From the NCBI GenBank assembly GCA_963698565.1, contig CAVORH010000020.1, positions 186,001 to 250,000 on the forward strand: a stretch of 64,000 nucleotides of DNA, read 5' to 3'. Under the pieces are notes generated by a model. The model did no database searches. It was not told the origin of the DNA and saw nothing but the letters and a program-made list of their open reading frames with translations. The position numbers and the translations under genes are program-made. This DNA is from Sva-07 sp963698565. GTDB taxonomy: Bacteria > Actinomycetota > Acidimicrobiia > Acidimicrobiales > Ilumatobacteraceae. This document shows positions 60,314-64,000 of this stretch, in pieces. The stretch's first letter is position 1. The number at the start of each line of letters is the position of its first letter.

Positions 60314-60877
60314 ATGCCGCAGATCTCCGTGAACGACCTGAAGAACGGAATCACCCTCGAACTCGACAACGGACTGTTCCAGGTCATCGAGTTCCAGCAC
60401 GTCAAGCCCGGCAAGGGTGGCGCGTTCGTCCGTACCAAGATCCGCAACGTCAAGAACGGCTCGGTGATCGACAAGACGTTCAACGCCGGCATCAAGGTGG
60501 AGCAGGCGATCGTCGACCGTCAGGACATGCAGTTCCTGTACAAGGACGGCGGCGACTACGTGTTCATGAACACCTCGACGTACGACCAGATGAACGTGCC
60601 GAGCGTGGCGCTCGGCGAGGCGGCCGACTACCTGACCGAGCAGATGGTCGCCCAGATCGCGCTGTACCAGGGCGAGATCATCGGCGTCGAGATCCCGGCC
60701 TCGGTCGAGCTGACGATCGCCGAGACCGAGCCCGGAGTCCAGGGTGACCGCGTGTCGGGCGCCCGCAAGCCGGCGACGCTCGAGACCGGCAAGGTCCTCC
60801 AGGTGCCGCTGTTCGTCGAGCCGGGCGACAAGGTCAAGGTCGACACCCGCACCGGCGACTACATCACCCGGGTCTGA
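60314..60877 (+). CDS. efp: Elongation factor P
   Basis: EF-P, 187 residues, three beta-barrel domains. It enters the ribosome E site and relieves stalling at polyproline. The domain I loop is HVKPGKGGAF with Lys at the tip. Actinobacterial EF-Ps with this kind of rigid PGKG loop have been reported to work without Lys modification, and no epmA/epmB or ymfI-like gene is nearby. The ATG has AAGGA at the right distance, so it is translated from an internal ribosome site rather than by overlap. Confidence 0.95.
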   Translation: MPQISVNDLKNGITLELDNGLFQVIEFQHVKPGKGGAFVRTKIRNVKNGSVIDKTFNAGIKVEQAIVDRQDMQFLYKDGGDYVFMNTSTYDQMNVPSVALGEAADYLTEQMVAQIALYQGEIIGVEIPASVELTIAETEPGVQGDRVSGARKPATLETGKVLQVPLFVEPGDKVKVDTRTGDYITRV

Positions 60878-60910
60878 ACCGGAACGCCCCAGGAACTGGA
60901 CTGCACCGCC

Positions 60911-61318
60911 ATGGCTGCCATGCCGCGCCCCGACGATCGCTCCGACGCGCGTGAGCGGGCGCTCTACCTCCTGTACGAGGCGTACTCGAAGGGCATCACG
61001 CCGTCGGACGCGCTCAGCCTGCAGGTGCTCGAGCCCGACGAGCTGACGGTGCTGCTCGCCACCGGCGTCGGTCGACACGTCGAAGAACTCGACGCGGCGA
61101 TCGCCGCACGAGCCAAGGGGTGGACGCTCGCCCGGATGCCCGTACTGGACCTGAACGTCCTGCGCCTCGGCGCCTTCGAACTCGCCCACCGCCCCGATGT
61201 CCCGGTCGCCGTCGTGATCGACGAGGCGGTCGAGTTGGCGAAGCGGTTCTCCACCGACGACAGCGGGCGCTTCGTCAACGGCGTGCTCTCCGCACTGGTC
61301 GACGACCTGCGAGAGTAG
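60911..61318 (+). CDS. nusB: Transcription antitermination factor NusB
   Basis: NusB, 135 residues, all-helical. It pairs with NusE (S10) on boxA RNA in rRNA antitermination. The start DARERALYLLYEAYSKGI and the end VPVAVVIDEAVELAKRFSTD (first 20) then RFVNGVLSAL are characteristic. It starts 33 bp after efp, the usual order. An upstream CCAGGAACTGGA could serve as a ribosome site. It ends with TAG, 4 nt before the DUF2079 gene. Confidence 0.93.
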   Translation: MAAMPRPDDRSDARERALYLLYEAYSKGITPSDALSLQVLEPDELTVLLATGVGRHVEELDAAIAARAKGWTLARMPVLDLNVLRLGAFELAHRPDVPVAVVIDEAVELAKRFSTDDSGRFVNGVLSALVDDLRE

Positions 61319-61322
61319 GTCG

Positions 61323-62870
61323 ATGTCCGAGACGTCGGCGCTCGATCCGTTGACGGACGAAGCTGCCGACGCGCCGTCACCCGCGCGGTGGTGGCACCGG
61401 ATCCCACCGCCGTCCGCCCCGCAGGTCCTGCTCGCCGGCGCAGTGCTCGGCTGGACGTGGTACTTCAGCGTCCGATCGCTCGACACCCACCACGCGCTCG
61501 GCACCGCAACCTACGACTCCGCCCTCTACGACCAGGGCATGTGGCTGCTCTCGCGGTTCGAGGCACCGTTCGTCACGCTGATGGGTCGCAACCTGTTCGG
61601 CGACCACACGTCCTTCGTCCTGCTCTTCCTCGTGCCGCTGTACTGGATCGCCCCCGGTGCCTGGATCATGTTCACGGCCCAGTCGGCGGCGATCGCCGCC
61701 GGTGCGATCCCGGTGTTCCTCTACGGTCGCCGACGGCTCGGATCGGAATGGCTCGCCCTCGTCGGCGCCGCGACCTATCTCCTGCACCCGGCCGTGAGTT
61801 GGACGAACCTCGAGAACTTCCACCCGGACGCGTTCGTCGGGGTCTTCGTCGGATTCGCGATCTACGGCGCGCTCGAACGCAGGTGGCGGCTCTACGCGGT
61901 CTTCGTCGTGCTCTCGCTGCTGGTCAAGGAGGACGTGTCGCTGGTGATCGTGCCGCTCGGGATCTGGGTGGCGCTCCGCCGGGATCGGCGCATCGGGTTG
62001 CTGACGGTGGCCGGGAGTGTCGCATTCATGGCCGTGGCGATGCTGGTCGTCATGCGGAGCCTGATCGGGGTGCCGACGCGCAACGGATGGCGGATCCCGT
62101 TCGGTGGACCCTCCGGCGTGATCGACACGGCGATCACCAACCCGACGCAACTCGTCGAGCACCTCCGCAGCGACGGGCGGCCGTGGTACCTGGTGCAGAT
62201 GACCGCGCCGTTCGCGTGGCTCTTCCTCCGGCTGCCCGACGTGGCGTTGATCAGCGGTCTCGTGCTGTTCACGAACATCCTGAGCACCTTCTGGTACCAG
62301 TACCAGATCGACTACCACTACAGCCTGATCGCGGTGCCGGCGCTGGCGATCGGCACGATCTACGCGATCGGGGCGATGCACGACCGTCACGTGATCGTCC
62401 GGGGTCGGGAGCGGACGGTGCGCACCAGGCACGTCGCCGTCGCCGTGCTCGCCGTGGCCTCGGTCGCGGGAGCGTACCTCTGGGCGCCCTCGCCGCTGGG
62501 GCGCACCCAGTCGTGGGTCGGCGATCCGGACAACGTCTACGCCGTCGCAGCGCGTGAACTCCTCGACGACATCCCGAGCGACGCGGTCGTGTCGGCCAAC
62601 TACCGCCTCACGCCCCACCTCGCCTACCGCGACGAGATCTACCAGTTCCCGGTTCCGTTCCGGGTGGTGCTCTACGGCCCCGACGACTCGCTGGAGGGAA
62701 CACGGCTCGACGATCGTGCCGACCGAGTGCAGTTCGTGATGTTGCCGGTCGGTCGCGACGCCCAGCTGGTGGCGGACTGGGCGGCGATCGAGGACGCCTT
62801 CGCCGAGGTCGGCCGCAACGACCTGTGGGTCCTGTACGAACGCGACCGTTCGGTCGCCCTGCCCACCTGA
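61323..62870 (+). CDS. DUF2079 membrane protein
   Basis: A 515-residue polytopic membrane protein. TYDSALYDQGMWLLSRFEAP (first 20), then GRNLFGDHTSF and LENFHPDAFVG, are hallmarks of DUF2079. About ten hydrophobic helices are followed by a hydrophilic C-terminal domain (after residue 390). The layout is like GT-C glycosyltransferases, with acidic residues in the first outer loop, so a lipid-sugar-dependent transferase is plausible but unproven. The ATG lies 4 nt after the nusB stop. It ends at a bidirectional terminator. Confidence 0.82.
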   Translation: MSETSALDPLTDEAADAPSPARWWHRIPPPSAPQVLLAGAVLGWTWYFSVRSLDTHHALGTATYDSALYDQGMWLLSRFEAPFVTLMGRNLFGDHTSFVLLFLVPLYWIAPGAWIMFTAQSAAIAAGAIPVFLYGRRRLGSEWLALVGAATYLLHPAVSWTNLENFHPDAFVGVFVGFAIYGALERRWRLYAVFVVLSLLVKEDVSLVIVPLGIWVALRRDRRIGLLTVAGSVAFMAVAMLVVMRSLIGVPTRNGWRIPFGGPSGVIDTAITNPTQLVEHLRSDGRPWYLVQMTAPFAWLFLRLPDVALISGLVLFTNILSTFWYQYQIDYHYSLIAVPALAIGTIYAIGAMHDRHVIVRGRERTVRTRHVAVAVLAVASVAGAYLWAPSPLGRTQSWVGDPDNVYAVAARELLDDIPSDAVVSANYRLTPHLAYRDEIYQFPVPFRVVLYGPDDSLEGTRLDDRADRVQFVMLPVGRDAQLVADWAAIEDAFAEVGRNDLWVLYERDRSVALPT

Positions 62871-62901
62871 GTGACGCCAGGGGTCAGACCCCCGGCGTCA
62901 C
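62871..62901. terminator. Hairpin terminator between convergent DUF2079 and amidohydrolase genes
   Basis: GTGACGCC (62871-62878) pairs with GGCGTCAC (62894-62901); an inner GGGG/CCCC pair closes a 5-nt loop. It begins right after the DUF2079 stop and its right arm contains the stop codon (TCA at 62898-62900 on the plus strand) of the minus-strand amidohydrolase gene. No T-tract. Confidence 0.7.
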
Positions 62902-64000
62902 GAGCGGGGGCCGCGGACGAGGCGGCCGGGGAGTTCGCCGGTGAACTCGTCGTGATCGACGATCTGCACCCCGGCGACGAACGTGGCGTCGTAGCCCTTG
63001 GCCTTCTGCACGAGGCGACGTGCCCCTGCGGGAAGGTCGTGGGCCATGCGGGCGGCACCGAAGGTGAGGTGGTCGTAGTCGATCACGTTGAGGTCGGCGC
63101 GCAGCCCGGGCAGCACGGCGCCGCGGTCGTTGAGGCCGTACAGCTCGGCCGTCTCACGGGTCTGGCGGCGCACCACGTGCTCGAGCGGGAGCTTCGGCCC
63201 GCGTGAACGGTCGCGGGTCCAGTGGGTGAGCATGAACGTCGGAGTGCCACCGTCGCACACGACACCGCAGTGGGCGCCGGCGTCGGCGAGGCCCATCCGC
63301 GTGCCGGGGTGCAGGTGCGCCTCGTAGGTGAACGAGAGGTCGCCGTAGGCGTAGTTGAAGAACGGCGTCAGCACGATCCCGTTGCCGTCGTTGGCGATCA
63401 ACTGGTCGATCAGCAGCTCGGTCGCCGGGGTGCCGGTGCGGGCGGCGGTCGCTGCGAGCGAGTCGTCGGCCGACGGCTCGTAGTCGATGTCGCCGTCCTC
63501 GACCGCCCAGAACCGGTCGAGGCGGTCGAGCACGAGCATCTGGTACAGCCCGCCGCCCTCGGCCGGGGCGGATGCGAACTGTGCTCGCAACGAGGGGTCG
63601 CGCAGGGCGGCGGCCCGCTCGGCGAGCGACAGACCGGCGATCGGTGCGTACGCCGGGTGGAAGGCGAGCGGGTTGAAGCTGCCCTCGAGGCACATCAGCA
63701 GGCCGACGACCCGGCCGGCGACCTGCGCAACGATCGGCAGCCCCTCCGCCCGGGCCTCGTCGAGCAGACCCAACACGTCCCGCCACAGGTCGGGCGCGTC
63801 ATCGGGCTGGTTGAGGTTCACGCTCACGGTGCGACCGGTGCGCCGAGCGAGTTCCTTCATCCAGGGCCATTCGTCGCGCGGTACCAGCGCATGGTCGGGT
63901 GCGAACTGGAAGACACCATGGCCAGCGCGTGCCAGCGCATCGGCGATGCCGAACAGCTCGTCGCTGGTGGCGTGGGTGCCCGGTACGAGTTCGCCCGACT
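62898..64000 (-). CDS. N-acyl-D-amino-acid deacylase-like amidohydrolase, 5' part outside the window
   Basis: The last 367 codons of an amidohydrolase-superfamily protein of the D-aminoacylase branch. LGLADAGAHCGVVCDGGTP (from MGLADAGAHC) has the Asp metal ligand of the C-terminal barrel strand, and PGLRADLNVIDYD followed by the small beta-sandwich ending FTGELPGRLVRGPRS is the normal end of the family. The N-terminal HxH metal pair and the start lie beyond the right edge. Family members remove acyl groups from D-amino acids or cleave dihydropyrimidine-like amides. The stop sits in the terminator hairpin shared with the DUF2079 gene. Confidence 0.8.
   Translation of the reverse strand, partial: SGELVPGTHATSDELFGIADALARAGHGVFQFAPDHALVPRDEWPWMKELARRTGRTVSVNLNQPDDAPDLWRDVLGLLDEARAEGLPIVAQVAGRVVGLLMCLEGSFNPLAFHPAYAPIAGLSLAERAAALRDPSLRAQFASAPAEGGGLYQMLVLDRLDRFWAVEDGDIDYEPSADDSLAATAARTGTPATELLIDQLIANDGNGIVLTPFFNYAYGDLSFTYEAHLHPGTRMGLADAGAHCGVVCDGGTPTFMLTHWTRDRSRGPKLPLEHVVRRQTRETAELYGLNDRGAVLPGLRADLNVIDYDHLTFGAARMAHDLPAGARRLVQKAKGYDATFVAGVQIVDHDEFTGELPGRLVRGPRS

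Noticed and set aside
1..64000. tRNA, rRNA, CRISPR arrays, insertion sequences, toxin-antitoxin or prophage genes
   Set aside because: No cloverleaf-like genes with CCA-adjacent structure, no regularly spaced repeats, no transposase, integrase or phage domains were seen in reading the window.

Overview
The window reads as one contiguous piece of a high-GC actinobacterial chromosome. I infer an Acidimicrobiia-type organism (Ilumatobacter-like). The grounds are strong G/C third-position bias, very frequent GTG starts and TGA stops, actinobacterial families (DUF2510, DUF3151, the GuaB1-type GMP reductase, an EF-P with a PGKGG loop tip), and the actinobacterial gene order alaS-ruvX-mltG-aroE-aroC-aroK-aroB-pepQ-efp-nusB. 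I see no rRNA, tRNA, CRISPR array, insertion sequence, prophage or integrase. Both ends cut through genes.

Layout. 1-2924 (minus): alpha/beta hydrolase (cut), amidase, phytanoyl-CoA dioxygenase-like protein. 3203-9223 (plus): glutamate synthase gltB-gltD behind a leader region with a 17-bp perfect inverted repeat. 9277-15399: LysM lipoprotein, metallo-beta-lactamase-fold hydrolase, a ProA-like dehydrogenase, a secreted CAP protein with three C-terminal repeats, and a CPBP membrane protease. 15172-17898: panC coupled to a P1-family peptidase, and a hexapeptide acyltransferase. 17899-22962: a membrane-anchored protein, a heterodimeric ABC exporter, and a DUF2510 membrane protein. 23118-28034: phosphatase, methyltransferase, an SDR behind a 21-codon leader ORF, a CrtC/AttH-like protein, and heme A synthase. 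28047-33713: a branched-chain-amide ABC transporter (livH-livM-livG-livF, with livK convergent); livG and livK carry apparent +1 frame breaks. 33823-37326: enoyl-CoA hydratase, nitroreductase, xylulokinase, J-domain protein. 37372-47569: Sua5, two hydrolases, guaB1-cmk-acyltransferase, M18 aminopeptidase and phosphatase, pyruvate kinase, an MFS protein with a small membrane partner. 47621-50444: DUF3151, MobA-like, rhodanese, RNase D, a small acidic protein. 50449-62870: a Cys-rich protein divergent from the alaS-aro-efp-nusB block, ending in a DUF2079 membrane protein. 62898-64000: an amidohydrolase cut by the right edge.

Two expression habits dominate. Genes inside operons overlap by GTGA or ATGA (4 nt), or by 8 nt, so translation is probably coupled. 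Genes that begin a transcript mostly carry a TANNNT -10 hexamer 6-10 nt before the start codon with no room for a Shine-Dalgarno, which predicts widespread leaderless transcription. In three places the upstream gene's stop codon is the first half of this hexamer. In one place a 7-bp symmetric TACGCTA serves both directions of an 18-bp divergent gap. Two leaderless micro-ORFs (4 and 21 codons) precede a small acidic protein and an SDR.

The most interesting unexplained items are these micro-ORFs, the fusion of an extracytoplasmic domain to LivH, the clustered +1 frame breaks in the liv locus, the CAP-plus-triple-repeat surface protein, the 228-nt antisense overlap of the CPBP gene with panC, and a J-domain protein with an unknown C-terminal domain. 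I did not find an obvious multi-gene defence or biosynthetic system.
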